NCBI RefSeq assembly: GCF_001305515.1
Contig: NZ_LJYW01000001.1
Location: 978,307-1,042,306 of the forward strand
Origin: Prosthecodimorpha hirschii
Lineage (GTDB): Bacteria > Pseudomonadota > Alphaproteobacteria > Rhizobiales > Ancalomicrobiaceae
Length of the DNA: 64,000 bases
Direction of reading: 5' to 3'
This document shows, one piece after another, positions 1 through 8,760 of the stretch. The stretch's first letter is position 1; each line of letters opens with the position of its first letter. The notes beneath the pieces are model-generated. The model was not told the DNA's origin and did no database searches. It saw nothing but the letters and a program-made list of their open reading frames with translations. The position numbers and the translations under genes are program-made.

Positions 1-7
1 ACCAGAT

Positions 8-32
8 TTGACACTTGAGTCATGTTTCAGGT
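8..32 (+). promoter_or_regulatory. Promoter -35 box and putative TetR operator
   Basis: A TTGACA hexamer (8-13) runs into a 20-bp imperfect palindrome at 13-32 (ACTTGA, central CATG, TCAGGT; five of six outer bases pair). It lies about 90 bp before a TetR gene, the usual place for an autoregulatory operator. No good -10 box was found. The site is seen in the sequence; the binding protein is inferred. Confidence 0.4.
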
Positions 33-118
33 GAAGCTATCGTTACCCTGTTCGGCCGTCAAGGTCGGGCGCGCCGAAGGGTCCGGGAGAGACCGCCGGC
101 CGGGAGAGAGACGATAGG

Positions 119-748
119 ATGCAGGAGCGCGCGAGCGAAGCGCCGCTGCCGAGGCCGAAGACCTCGCGCGGCGAAGCGACCCGGCAGAAGCTGATCGACG
201 CGGCCATCCGCGAGATCGGACGGCGCGGCTTCGCGGATGCCTCGGTGGCCGGCATCACCCAGGAGGCCGGCGTCGCGCAGGGCACCTTCTACGTCTACTT
301 CCGCTCCAAGGAGGAGGTGCTGCGCGAACTCGTGCTGCGCATGGGCCGGCGGCTCCGGCATTTCCTGACCCAGGCGACGACCGGCGCGGCCGACCGGCTG
401 GAGGCCGAACGGCTCGGCCTCGTCGCCTTCCTGCGCTTCGTGCGCGACAATCCGGACCTCTACCGCATCGTCGCCGAGGCCCAGTTCGTCGATTTCGAGG
501 CCTACCGGCGCTACTACGACGATTTCGCGGCCGCCTATGAGGAGGTCCTGAAGGCCGCCGTCGAGCGCGGCGAGATCAGCCCCGGCCATTCCGGCGTGCG
601 CGCCTGGGCGCTGATGGGCATCGCCGACATGGTCGGCCAGCGCTACGCGCTGTGGGACGACCAGGCCTCGCTCGAGGAGATCGCCGCCGCCGGCTACGAC
701 CTGATCGCTCACGGCCTGTCGCCGCAGTCGGCGGGAGGCGCCCGGTGA
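119..748 (+). CDS. TetR/AcrR family transcriptional regulator
   Basis: This 209-residue protein has a TetR-type helix-turn-helix at about residues 20-67, with the typical GVAQGTFYVYFRSKEE recognition segment. An all-helical ligand-binding domain follows. It is the first gene of a tightly packed operon of acyl-CoA genes; its TGA overlaps the GTG of the crotonase gene by 4 bp. Family members usually repress their own operon and are released by an acyl-CoA or aromatic ligand, so it probably controls the genes up to 4751 and perhaps the ABC importer. The palindrome at 13-32 is a candidate operator. The ligand cannot be read from the sequence. Confidence 0.9.
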   Translation: MQERASEAPLPRPKTSRGEATRQKLIDAAIREIGRRGFADASVAGITQEAGVAQGTFYVYFRSKEEVLRELVLRMGRRLRHFLTQATTGAADRLEAERLGLVAFLRFVRDNPDLYRIVAEAQFVDFEAYRRYYDDFAAAYEEVLKAAVERGEISPGHSGVRAWALMGIADMVGQRYALWDDQASLEEIAAAGYDLIAHGLSPQSAGGAR

Positions 749-1587
749 GCGCCAGCGATCTCGTCCGGCTCAGCGCCAGCGACCTCGTCCCGCCAAGCGC
801 GAGCGATCTCGTCCGGCTCGACGTGACCGGCGCCGTGGCGCGCCTGACGCTGGCCCGCCCGGCCCGGCACAATGCCCTGGTGCCGGAGCTGGTCGATGGT
901 CTCGTCGCCGCGCTCGATCGCATCGCCGGCGCCTCGCTCGATGCCCTCGTACTGGCCGCGGACGGCCGCAGCTTCTCGACCGGCGGCGACCTCGCCGGCT
1001 TCGCCGCCGTGCCGCGCGGCCAGCGCCGGGCCTATGCGGACCGGCTCGTCGGCGGCCTCAACCGCGCCATCCTGGCGCTGATCGAGCTGCCCTTCCCGAC
1101 CATCGCGCGCGTCCAGGGGCCGGTCACCGGCGGCGCGCTCGGGCTGGTGCTCGCCTGCGATCTCGCCGCCATGAGCCGCACCGCCTTCCTGGCGCCCTAC
1201 TATGTCGCGGTCGGCTTCGCCCCCGACGGCGGCTGGACCGCCCTGCTGCCCGACCGGATCGGCATGGCGCGGGCGCGCGAAATCCAGCTCCTCAACCGCC
1301 ATGTCGATGCCGACGAGGCCGCCCGGCTCGGCATCGTCACCGCGGCGGTCGATCCGGACGCGCTCGACCCGACCGTCGACGGCTGGCTGGCGACGCTCGC
1401 CGGCCACGAGGCCGGCGCGATCCTGGCGACGCGCGAACTGCTGATGCCGGCCGAGGCGACCGCCGCGATCGCGACGCGCCTCGCCGCCGAGAAGGCCCGC
1501 TTCCTCGACATGGTCGACGAGGCCGCCGTCGATGCCGGCCTCGCCCGCTTCCTGAACGCCCCGCGCATCCAGAAGGTCGAGCCATGA
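745..1587 (+). CDS. Enoyl-CoA hydratase/isomerase (crotonase) family protein
   Basis: The 280-residue crotonase-fold protein starts at a GTG that overlaps the TetR stop (GTGA). The CoA/oxyanion signatures are visible: RSFSTGGDLAGF (about 75-86) and GPVTGGALGLVLACD (about 120-134). The position of the first catalytic Glu of true hydratases (ELA before the CD pair) reads GLV, and the second Glu region reads VGFAPDGGW with an Asp. It is therefore more likely an isomerase or another crotonase activity (some PaaG-like isomerases use Asp) than a classical hydratase. Residues 2-25 are three copies of an eight-residue repeat, absent from normal family members. The next gene, an acyl-CoA ligase, overlaps by 4 bp. 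Confidence 0.85.
   Translation: MSASDLVRLSASDLVPPSASDLVRLDVTGAVARLTLARPARHNALVPELVDGLVAALDRIAGASLDALVLAADGRSFSTGGDLAGFAAVPRGQRRAYADRLVGGLNRAILALIELPFPTIARVQGPVTGGALGLVLACDLAAMSRTAFLAPYYVAVGFAPDGGWTALLPDRIGMARAREIQLLNRHVDADEAARLGIVTAAVDPDALDPTVDGWLATLAGHEAGAILATRELLMPAEATAAIATRLAAEKARFLDMVDEAAVDAGLARFLNAPRIQKVEP
748..819 (+). repeat. 24-bp in-frame tandem repeat, three copies
   Basis: Three consecutive 24-bp units (748-771, 772-795, 796-819) encode SASDLVRL, SASDLVPP and SASDLVRL at the N-terminus of the crotonase gene. Units 1 and 3 differ by one base. The family normally begins with a single such segment, so this looks like a recent slippage expansion. Confidence 0.85.
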
Positions 1588-3128
1588 CGCCGATCCCGGA
1601 TTTCGCCCGCCGCCGCGCCGAACTGACCCCCGACCGCCTCGCCTTCGAGGAGCTCGCCACCGGCCGCCGCGCCACCTTCGCCGAGGTCGACGCGGCGACG
1701 GACCGCATCGCCGCCGTCCTGCGCGCCCGCGGCCTCGTCGACGGCGCCCGGGTCGCGGTGCTGTGCCACAATCAGGCGCGCTTCTTCGAGATCCTGTTCG
1801 CCGCCGCCCGCACGGGCGCCATTCTGGTGCCGCTCAACTGGCGCCAGACGCCGGCCGAACTAATCCCGATCATCGAGGATTGCGGCGCCGGCCTTCTGAT
1901 CCACGACGCCGCGACGGCGGAACTCGCCGCGGCGCTCGGCCCGATCGAACGCCTGTCCTTCGCCGATCTGGAGGCCGCGATGGCCGCCGCGGCGCCGGAG
2001 GCCCCAGCCGGCACCCTGCCCGGCTGGCCGGCGCTGCCTGGCGGGCCGGCGCTGCCCGGTTGGCCGGCCGACCGGGTCTGGTATCTGCTCTACACCTCCG
2101 GCACCACCGGCCGGCCGAAGGCCGTGATCCAGACCGCCGGCATGGCGCTCGCCAATGCGGTCAACATCGCCCAGGCGACGCAATTGCGCGAGACCGACGT
2201 CACGCTCAACGTGCTGCCGCTGTTCCACACCGCCGGCATCAACCTGCACGCCCTGCCGGTCTTCCTGTGGGGCGCCGCCAGCCTGATCATGCCGCGCTTC
2301 GATGTCGACGCGACGGTCCGGCTGATCGCGGACGGGCGGCTGACGCTGTTCTTCGGCGTCCCGGCGCTCTATCAGGCGATCGCGCTGCACCCGGATTTCG
2401 ACCGGCTCGACGTGTCGCGGCTGCGCCATTGGGGCTGCGGCGGCGCGCCCCTGCCCGAACCGCTGATCCGGCGCTTCCTCGATCGCGGCGCCCGAGTCTG
2501 CAACGGCATGGGCATGACCGAGACCGGCCCGACCGTGTTCCTGATGGATCCGGAGCGGGCGCCGAGCAAGATCGGCTCGGTCGGCAAGCCGCAGGTGCTG
2601 GCCGAGGTCCGCGTCGTCGGGCCGGACGGGGCCGACCTGCCCGACGGAAGCGTCGGCGAACTTCTGTTCCGCGGCCCGGCCGTGACGCCCGGCTATTTCG
2701 GCAACGCCCCAGCCACCGAGGCCGCCTTCGCGCCCGGCGGCTGGCTGCGCTCCGGCGACGTGGGCCGCCGCGATGCCGACGGCTATTACTATATCGTGAG
2801 CCGGATCAAGGAGATGTACATCTCCGGCGGCGAGAACGTCTATCCGGCCGAGGTCGAGGCGGTGCTCGACGCCCATCCGGCCGTGCTGGAGGCCGCCGTC
2901 GTCGGCGTGCCGGATGCGCGCTGGGGCGAGGTCGGCCATGCCGTCATCCGGCTCAGGCCGGGCGCCAGCCTGGAGGCCGAAGCCCTGCGCGCCCATGCCC
3001 GCGCGCGCCTCGCCGCCTACAAGGTGCCGAAATACGTGACGATCGTCGAAGACTATCCGCGCACCGCCGCCGGCAAGGTACAGAAGCACCTGCTCGCCCG
3101 CAGCCTGAACCCGGAGGCCGCATCATGA
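1584..3128 (+). CDS. AMP-dependent acyl-CoA synthetase/ligase
   Basis: This 514-residue ANL-superfamily enzyme activates a carboxylic acid with ATP and CoA via an acyl-adenylate. Visible motifs are the P-loop-like YTSGTTGRPKAV (about 170-181), GMGMTETGP (about 309-317), SGDVGRRDADGYYYIVSR with the hinge region, KEMYISGGENVYPAEVE, and the C-terminal catalytic Lys in TAAGKVQKH. Length is typical. The ATG overlaps the upstream stop (ATGA) and its own stop overlaps the next gene, so translation is probably coupled. The linker before the P-loop carries an 18-bp repeat encoding LPGWPA three times. The substrate (fatty, alicyclic or aromatic acid) cannot be decided from sequence. Confidence 0.92.
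   Translation: MTPIPDFARRRAELTPDRLAFEELATGRRATFAEVDAATDRIAAVLRARGLVDGARVAVLCHNQARFFEILFAAARTGAILVPLNWRQTPAELIPIIEDCGAGLLIHDAATAELAAALGPIERLSFADLEAAMAAAAPEAPAGTLPGWPALPGGPALPGWPADRVWYLLYTSGTTGRPKAVIQTAGMALANAVNIAQATQLRETDVTLNVLPLFHTAGINLHALPVFLWGAASLIMPRFDVDATVRLIADGRLTLFFGVPALYQAIALHPDFDRLDVSRLRHWGCGGAPLPEPLIRRFLDRGARVCNGMGMTETGPTVFLMDPERAPSKIGSVGKPQVLAEVRVVGPDGADLPDGSVGELLFRGPAVTPGYFGNAPATEAAFAPGGWLRSGDVGRRDADGYYYIVSRIKEMYISGGENVYPAEVEAVLDAHPAVLEAAVVGVPDARWGEVGHAVIRLRPGASLEAEALRAHARARLAAYKVPKYVTIVEDYPRTAAGKVQKHLLARSLNPEAAS
2016..2069 (+). repeat. 18-bp in-frame tandem repeat, three copies
   Basis: Units at 2016-2033, 2034-2051 and 2052-2069 encode LPGWPA, LPGGPA and LPGWPA just before the ATP-binding motif of the acyl-CoA ligase. 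It adds a Pro/Gly/Trp-rich loop. Confidence 0.8.
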
Positions 3129-3514
3129 CCGGCCCCGCCGCCTTCACGCTGGACTGGACGCCGACCCAGGCCGACTTCGACGCCTTCGCGCAGGTGTCCG
3201 GCGACGACAACCCGATCCATGTCGATCCCGCCTTCTCGGCCCGCACCCGCTTCGGCCGCACCGTGTCGCACGGCATGCTGCTCTACGCCAAGGTCTGGGG
3301 GCTGATCCGCAGCCGGTTTCCGGTCGGCCGGCAGGTCGCCCAGACGCTGGTCTTCGCCCATCCGACCTTCGCCGGCGAGCCGGTCCGCATCGAGGTCGCG
3401 GAGATCGGGCGCGACGCGGCCGGGCTTCGCCTCGCGGTCGCGGTGCGGCGCATCGCGGACGGTGCGAGCGGCCTCGCCGGCGAGGCCCTGTTCGCCTGGG
3501 GAGAGAGCCAATGA
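3125..3514 (+). CDS. MaoC-like hot-dog dehydratase
   Basis: The 129-residue single hot-dog protein contains the MaoC hydratase 2 signature FAQVSGDDNPIHVDPAFS (about 20-37), with the catalytic Asp/His pair, and FGRTVSHGMLL (about 42-52). Such proteins hydrate trans-2-enoyl-CoA to (R)-3-hydroxyacyl-CoA. Translation starts at an ATG inside the ligase stop (ATGA), and the stop overlaps the next gene, a second, more divergent hot-dog protein; the two may form a heteromeric hydratase. Confidence 0.88.
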   Translation: MTGPAAFTLDWTPTQADFDAFAQVSGDDNPIHVDPAFSARTRFGRTVSHGMLLYAKVWGLIRSRFPVGRQVAQTLVFAHPTFAGEPVRIEVAEIGRDAAGLRLAVAVRRIADGASGLAGEALFAWGESQ

Positions 3515-3903
3515 GAATCGGGGCCCGCGCCTCCGTCTCGCGCCGCTTCGAACCGGCCGAGATCGCCGCCTTCCACCGCCTCGCCGGCGCGCCGGAGGCC
3601 GACGCGTCGACCGTGCCCGAGCCGCTCGTCGCCGGCATGATCTCCCATCTGCTCGGCGTCGAACTGCCCGGTCGCGGCACCAACTATCTGAAGCAGTCGC
3701 TCGACTTCCATCATGCCGCGCCGGCATCGCGCGCGCTGGTGGCGAGCGTCGAGATCACGCGCCTGCGGCCGGAAAAGCACCTCTGCGATCTCGCCACCAC
3801 GGTCACCTGCGACGACGGCCGGCTGATCGCGACCGGCCGGGCGCTGGTCTATGTCGAGGATGTCGCCAGCCGCGAGCCCGCGCCAGACCGGGAGGCCTCG
3901 TGA
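3511..3903 (+). CDS. Second MaoC/hot-dog-like protein
   Basis: This 130-residue protein resembles MaoC-type hot-dog proteins: PEPLVAGMISHLLGVELPGRGT matches the central helix and the glycine-rich acyl-CoA-binding segment, followed by FHHAAPASRALVASVEI. The catalytic DxxxH pair of its neighbour is not evident, so it may be the partner subunit of a heteromer or a thioesterase-like protein. It overlaps the genes on both sides by 4 bp. Confidence 0.75.
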   Translation: MRIGARASVSRRFEPAEIAAFHRLAGAPEADASTVPEPLVAGMISHLLGVELPGRGTNYLKQSLDFHHAAPASRALVASVEITRLRPEKHLCDLATTVTCDDGRLIATGRALVYVEDVASREPAPDREAS

Positions 3904-4751
3904 GAGCGTCCGCCCTGCCCGCCGCGCTGCCGCCGATCCCGGCCGCGACCCGTTTCGACCTGGGGTCCGGCCGTCCGGTCGTGTTCCTGCACGGCTGGGC
4001 GACCCATGGCGGGTTCTTCCGGTTGCAGGAGCCCCTGGCGGGGCCGGACCGGCGCCTGATCGCCCTCGATCTGCCGGGTCACGGCGCCGCCCGCGCCGAG
4101 GGCCGGCCGGTCGTCTTCGCCGACCTGGCGCCGGCGGTCTCGACCTGGCTCGACGATGCCGGGCTCGACGGCGTCGTCCTGGTCGGCTGGTCGATGGGGG
4201 CGAGCGTCGCCTTCGACCTGATCGCGCGCTTCGGTCCGGCCCGGATCGCCGGTCTCGTCGTGATCGACATGACCGCCCGCATCCTCGATGCGCCGGGCTG
4301 GACCCACGGCCTCGCCGGCGGCCTGACGCCGGCCCAGGTCGAGCGGGCCAGCGCGGCGATGCGGGCGAACTGGCCGCGTCAGGCCGAGCGGGTGGTCGAG
4401 CGTCTGTTCGCCCCCGGCCGGCGCACCGACACGCCCGACCTCGCCGGCTTCGTCGAGGCGATCGCCGCCGCCGACGGCGCCGCCATGGCGTCGCTCTGGT
4501 CGACGCTGGCGGTGACCGACTTCCGCAGCGCCCTGCCGCGGATCGATCGTCCGGCCTTGGTGGTCTCCGGCGCCGAGAGCCGGCTCTACCGCCCGGATGT
4601 CGGGCCGGCCTTGGCGCAGGCGCTTCCGCGCGGCCGCCATGTCGCGATCGACGGCACCGGCCACGCGCCGCAGATCGAAGCGCCCGCCGCCTTCAATCGC
4701 GTGCTGGCAGAATTCATCGCGTCCCTGAGCGATCAGGAGCAGCAGCCATGA
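3900..4751 (+). CDS. Alpha/beta-hydrolase
   Basis: This 283-residue alpha/beta-hydrolase begins at a GTG overlapping the previous stop (GTGA). It shows the oxyanion HGWATHGG segment (about 32-39), the nucleophile elbow VGWSMGAS with Ser near residue 99, and the C-terminal His in GTGHAPQIEAP. The layout resembles BioH-like carboxylesterases and ring-cleavage hydrolases. As the last gene of the TetR operon it could hydrolyse an ester, lactone or C-C bond of the operon's substrate, but the reaction is unknown. Confidence 0.85.
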   Translation: MRASALPAALPPIPAATRFDLGSGRPVVFLHGWATHGGFFRLQEPLAGPDRRLIALDLPGHGAARAEGRPVVFADLAPAVSTWLDDAGLDGVVLVGWSMGASVAFDLIARFGPARIAGLVVIDMTARILDAPGWTHGLAGGLTPAQVERASAAMRANWPRQAERVVERLFAPGRRTDTPDLAGFVEAIAAADGAAMASLWSTLAVTDFRSALPRIDRPALVVSGAESRLYRPDVGPALAQALPRGRHVAIDGTGHAPQIEAPAAFNRVLAEFIASLSDQEQQP

Positions 4752-4780
4752 CGCCCTCAAGTCATGCGTCGCCCGCATCA

Positions 4781-4818
4781 TGCTGCAATGCAGCAGAGAC
4801 AAATTGTGGAGGCACAAT
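4781..4818 (+). promoter_or_regulatory. Two adjacent inverted repeats before the ABC transporter operon
   Basis: The 280-bp gap before livG holds two perfect dyads: TGCTGCA-A-TGCAGCA (4781-4795) and ATTGTG-GAGG-CACAAT (4803-4818). A weak promoter-like pair, CCGACA (4829-4834) and TATATC (4853-4858), lies downstream. They look like operator sites for one or two regulators of the importer. No binding protein can be named. Confidence 0.4.
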
Positions 4819-5031
4819 GGTGGTTCGTCCGACAACATGCTGTCGATGCAACTATATCGACGCGCCCATGCCGAACATTTGCGCGCCCATAATCGCCTTT
4901 CCGCTTTACCGGTTCGGGCAGGATCGCTAGTTTCCGCCCCAACACCTTCATCGGCCTGGACTTTCCGTCACAAGTCCATGGCCCAAGCGGGCCTCAGACC
5001 CGCACCGAGGAAACGGTTCCCGAGGAGCGCC

Positions 5032-5788
5032 ATGGCTGCAGCCGACGCCGTCCCCATTCTCGTCGCGGAAGGTCTGACCAAGACCTTCGCCGGCTTCACC
5101 GCCGTCAACAACGTCAACCTCTCGGTCCGGCGCGGGACGATCCATGCGCTGATCGGCCCGAACGGCGCCGGCAAGACGACCTGTTTCAACCTCTTGACCA
5201 AGTTCCTCACCCCGTCCGGCGGGCGCATCCTCTACAAGGGCGAGGACATCACCGGCCTGAAGCCGGCCGACGTGGCGCGCCTCGGGCTGATCCGCTCGTT
5301 CCAGATCTCGGCGGTCTTCCCGCATCTGACCGCGCTGGAAAACGTCCGCGTCGCCCTGCAGCGCCAGCGCGGCAATTCGTTCGACTTCTGGCGCTCCAAG
5401 TCGGTGCTCGGCGTCTACGACGCGCGTGCGGCCGAACTCCTGGAGGATGTCGGCCTGGCCGAATTCATCCACACCCGGGCGGTGGAACTCTCCTACGGCC
5501 GCAAGCGCGCGCTGGAGATCGCCACCACGCTGGCGCTCGACCCGGAAATGATGCTGCTCGACGAGCCGATGGCCGGCATGGGCCATGAGGATATCGAGCG
5601 GATCACGGCGCTGATCCGCCGGGTCGCCGCCAACCGCACCGTCCTGATGGTCGAGCACAATCTGAGCGTCGTCGCCGAATTGTCGGACACGATTACGGTT
5701 CTGACCCGCGGCCAGGTGCTGGCGGAAGGCGACTACGCGACCGTCTCGACCAATCCGGCCGTGCAGCAGGCCTATATGGGGGATGCCG

Positions 5789-5796
<8 letters not shown>
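5032..5796 (+). CDS. livG: ABC transporter ATP-binding protein, LivG-type
   Basis: This 254-residue ATPase belongs to the branched-chain amino acid transporter group. It shows Walker A GPNGAGKTT (about 43-51), a LSYGRKRALE signature (ABC motif variant), Walker B MMLLDEP and the switch His in VEHNL. The internal ATG at 5032 was chosen because homology begins there, just after the GAGGAG at 5022-5027; the frame is open further upstream but looks non-coding. Its stop overlaps the next gene. In this cluster the importer more likely takes up an organic or aromatic acid for the upstream CoA ligase than leucine; that is inference. Confidence 0.9.
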
Positions 5797-6505
<709 letters not shown>

Positions 6506-6532
6506 TCGGCCGAGCAAGAGAGGAAAGAGCCC

Positions 6533-7756
6533 ATGCAGTCTCGCACCATCACCGCGCTGCTCGCCGCCGTTGCGGCGACCGCGCTGACCGTCGGTTCCGC
6601 GACGGCGCAAGACAACAAGACCGTCCGCATCGGCAACCTGTCCGACCAGTCCGGCCTCTATGCCGATCTCGGCGGCCCCGGCTCGACGCTGGCCGCCCAG
6701 ATGGCGATCGAGGATTCCGGCCTCGTCGCCAAGGGCTGGAAGATCGACGTGATCGCCGGCGACCACCAGAACAAGCCCGACGTCGGCACCAACATCGCCC
6801 GCCAGTGGTACGATGTCGACAAGGTCGACGTGATCGTCGACACGCCGAATTCCGGCGTCGCGCTCGCCGTCAACCAGGTCACGCGCGAGAAGAACAAGGC
6901 GTTCCTGAATTCCGGCGCGGCGACCTCGGACCTGTCCGGCAAGGCCTGCTCGCCGAACACCGTCCACTGGACCTACGACACTTGGATGCTGGCGCACGGC
7001 ACCGGCGAGGCGGTCGTGAAGTCCGGCGGCGACAGCTGGTTCTTCCTGACCGCCGACTATGCCTTCGGTCACGCGCTCGAGCGCGACACGACCGAGGTCG
7101 TCAAGGCCAACAAGGGCACGGTCACCGGCGCGGTCCGCCATCCGCTCAACACCGCCGACTTCTCGTCCTTCCTGCTGCAGGCGCAGTCGTCGAAGGCCAA
7201 GATCATCGGCCTCGCCAATGCCGGCGGCGACACCACCAACTCGATCAAGCAGGCGTCCGAATTCGGCATCGTCGCCGGCGGGCAGAAGCTCGCCGCCCTG
7301 CTGCTCTTCCTGCCCGACGTGCACGCGCTCGGCCTGCAGGTCGCCCAGGGGCTGACCTTCACCGAGACCTTCTACTGGGACATGAACGACCAGACCCGCG
7401 CCTTCTCCAAGCGCTTCTCCGAGCGCATGAAGAACAAGATGATGCCGTCCATGGTCCATGCCGGCGTCTATTCGGCGGTGCTGCACTATCTGAAGGCCAT
7501 GGAGGCGCTCGGCGGCAATCCCGGCGACGGCGCCAAGGTGGTCGCCAAGATGAAGGAAATGCCGACCGACGACGCGCTGTTCGGCAAGGGCACCATCCGC
7601 GCCGACGGCCGCAAGATCCATCCGGCCTATCTGTTCGAGGTCAAGAAGCCGGCCGAGTCCAAGGGTCCCTGGGACTATTACAAGCTGGTCGCCACCATCC
7701 CGGCCGACAAGGCCTTCCGGCCGGCCGCCGAGGGTGGCTGCTCGCTCGTGAAGTGA
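6533..7756 (+). CDS. Periplasmic substrate-binding protein of a Liv-type ABC importer
   Basis: The 407-residue protein has a signal peptide (about residues 1-25, cleavage after ATA before QDNK). The type I periplasmic-binding fold of the branched-chain amino acid/amide/urea group follows (IGNLSDQSGLYADLGGPGS at the mature N-terminus). It delivers substrate to the LivHM permease. Members near CoA ligases often bind aromatic or dicarboxylic acids. Gene order is ATPase-ATPase-binding protein-permease-permease. A strong hairpin directly after the stop probably raises its expression relative to the permeases. Confidence 0.9.
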   Translation: MQSRTITALLAAVAATALTVGSATAQDNKTVRIGNLSDQSGLYADLGGPGSTLAAQMAIEDSGLVAKGWKIDVIAGDHQNKPDVGTNIARQWYDVDKVDVIVDTPNSGVALAVNQVTREKNKAFLNSGAATSDLSGKACSPNTVHWTYDTWMLAHGTGEAVVKSGGDSWFFLTADYAFGHALERDTTEVVKANKGTVTGAVRHPLNTADFSSFLLQAQSSKAKIIGLANAGGDTTNSIKQASEFGIVAGGQKLAALLLFLPDVHALGLQVAQGLTFTETFYWDMNDQTRAFSKRFSERMKNKMMPSMVHAGVYSAVLHYLKAMEALGGNPGDGAKVVAKMKEMPTDDALFGKGTIRADGRKIHPAYLFEVKKPAESKGPWDYYKLVATIPADKAFRPAAEGGCSLVK

Positions 7757-7776
7757 GCGTCGCCGCGATCTGATCC

Positions 7777-7807
7777 CGGCTGCGGGGCGCGTCCCGTCCC
7801 GCAGCCG
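7777..7807 (+). terminator. Hairpin after the binding-protein gene (partial terminator/attenuator)
   Basis: CGGCTGCGGG (7777-7786) pairs perfectly with CCCGCAGCCG (7798-7807) around an 11-nt loop, 20 bp after the stop. There is no clear U tract and the permease genes follow, so it may stabilise the 3' end of the binding-protein transcript or reduce read-through. Confidence 0.55.
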
Positions 7808-7895
7808 CTTCGGACCCGGCCGCCCGCCTCCCGCGGGACCGGCCGGCCCGCCCGCCTTCTCAGCGACATCCCGGAACCCGGTGCCCGGAGCCGCC

Positions 7896-8759
7896 ATGCA
7901 AGCCCTTTACGGACAGCTCGTCGTCGGACTGATCAACGGGTCCTTCTACGCCCTCTTGAGCCTCGGGCTCGCCGTCATCTTCGGCATGCTCAACATCATC
8001 AACTTCGCCCACGGCGCCTTCTACATGATGGGCGCCTTCGCGGCCTATTTCCTGCTCAACTGGGCGGGGCTCGGCTATTGGTGGGCGCTCCTGCTGGCGC
8101 CACTGATGGTCGGCGCGGTCGGCGTGCTGGTCGAGCGCACCATGCTGCAATGGCTGACCGGGCTCGACCATCTCTACGGGCTCCTGCTGACCTTCGGGCT
8201 CGCGCTGGTCATCCAGGGCGTGTTCCAGAACGAGTTCGGCTCCTCCGGCCTGCCCTATGCCATTCCGGCCGAACTGCGCGGCGCGCAGAATCTCGGCTTC
8301 ATGTTCCTGCCCAACTACCGGGCCTGGGTGATCGTCTTCTCGCTGGTGGTCTGCCTGGCGACCTGGTTCGTCATCGAGCGCACCAAGCTCGGCGCCTATC
8401 TGCGCGCCGCGACCGAGCGCCCGGAGCTGGTCCGCGCCTTCGGCATCGACGTGCCGCGCATGATCACGCTGACCTACGGCTTCGGCGTCGCGCTGGCGGC
8501 GCTCGCCGGCGTGCTCGCCGCCCCCATCAACCAGGTCCGGCCGCTGATGGGCGCCGACTTCATCATCGTGGTCTTCGCCGTGGTGGTGATCGGCGGCATG
8601 GGCTCGATCATGGGCTCGATCGTGACCGGCTTCGCGCTCGGCCTGATCGAGGGCCTGACCAAGTATTTCTATCCCGAGGCTTCCAGCACGGTGGTCTTCG
8701 TCATCATGGCGATCGTCCTGCTGGTCAAGCCGAACGGCCTGTTCGGAAGGACCGCCTGA
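7896..8759 (+). CDS. livH: Branched-chain-type ABC permease, LivH
   Basis: This 287-residue membrane protein has about eight hydrophobic segments and the LivH N-terminus (GQLVVGLINGSFYALLSLGL, IFGMLNIINFAHG). The conserved GGMGSIMGSIVTGF stretch near residues 230-243 is the ATPase-coupling and gate region. I chose the ATG at 7896 (CCGGAG upstream) over the in-frame GTG at 7881. It pairs with the LivM protein encoded 1 nt downstream. Confidence 0.9.
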   Translation: MQALYGQLVVGLINGSFYALLSLGLAVIFGMLNIINFAHGAFYMMGAFAAYFLLNWAGLGYWWALLLAPLMVGAVGVLVERTMLQWLTGLDHLYGLLLTFGLALVIQGVFQNEFGSSGLPYAIPAELRGAQNLGFMFLPNYRAWVIVFSLVVCLATWFVIERTKLGAYLRAATERPELVRAFGIDVPRMITLTYGFGVALAALAGVLAAPINQVRPLMGADFIIVVFAVVVIGGMGSIMGSIVTGFALGLIEGLTKYFYPEASSTVVFVIMAIVLLVKPNGLFGRTA

Positions 8760-8760
8760 C

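Noticed and set aside
4748-4930. A 60-codon Cys-rich frame whose ATG overlaps the hydrolase stop (ATGA)
   Set aside because: It lies across the dyads before livG, has no homology I recognise and shows no coding periodicity; probably chance.
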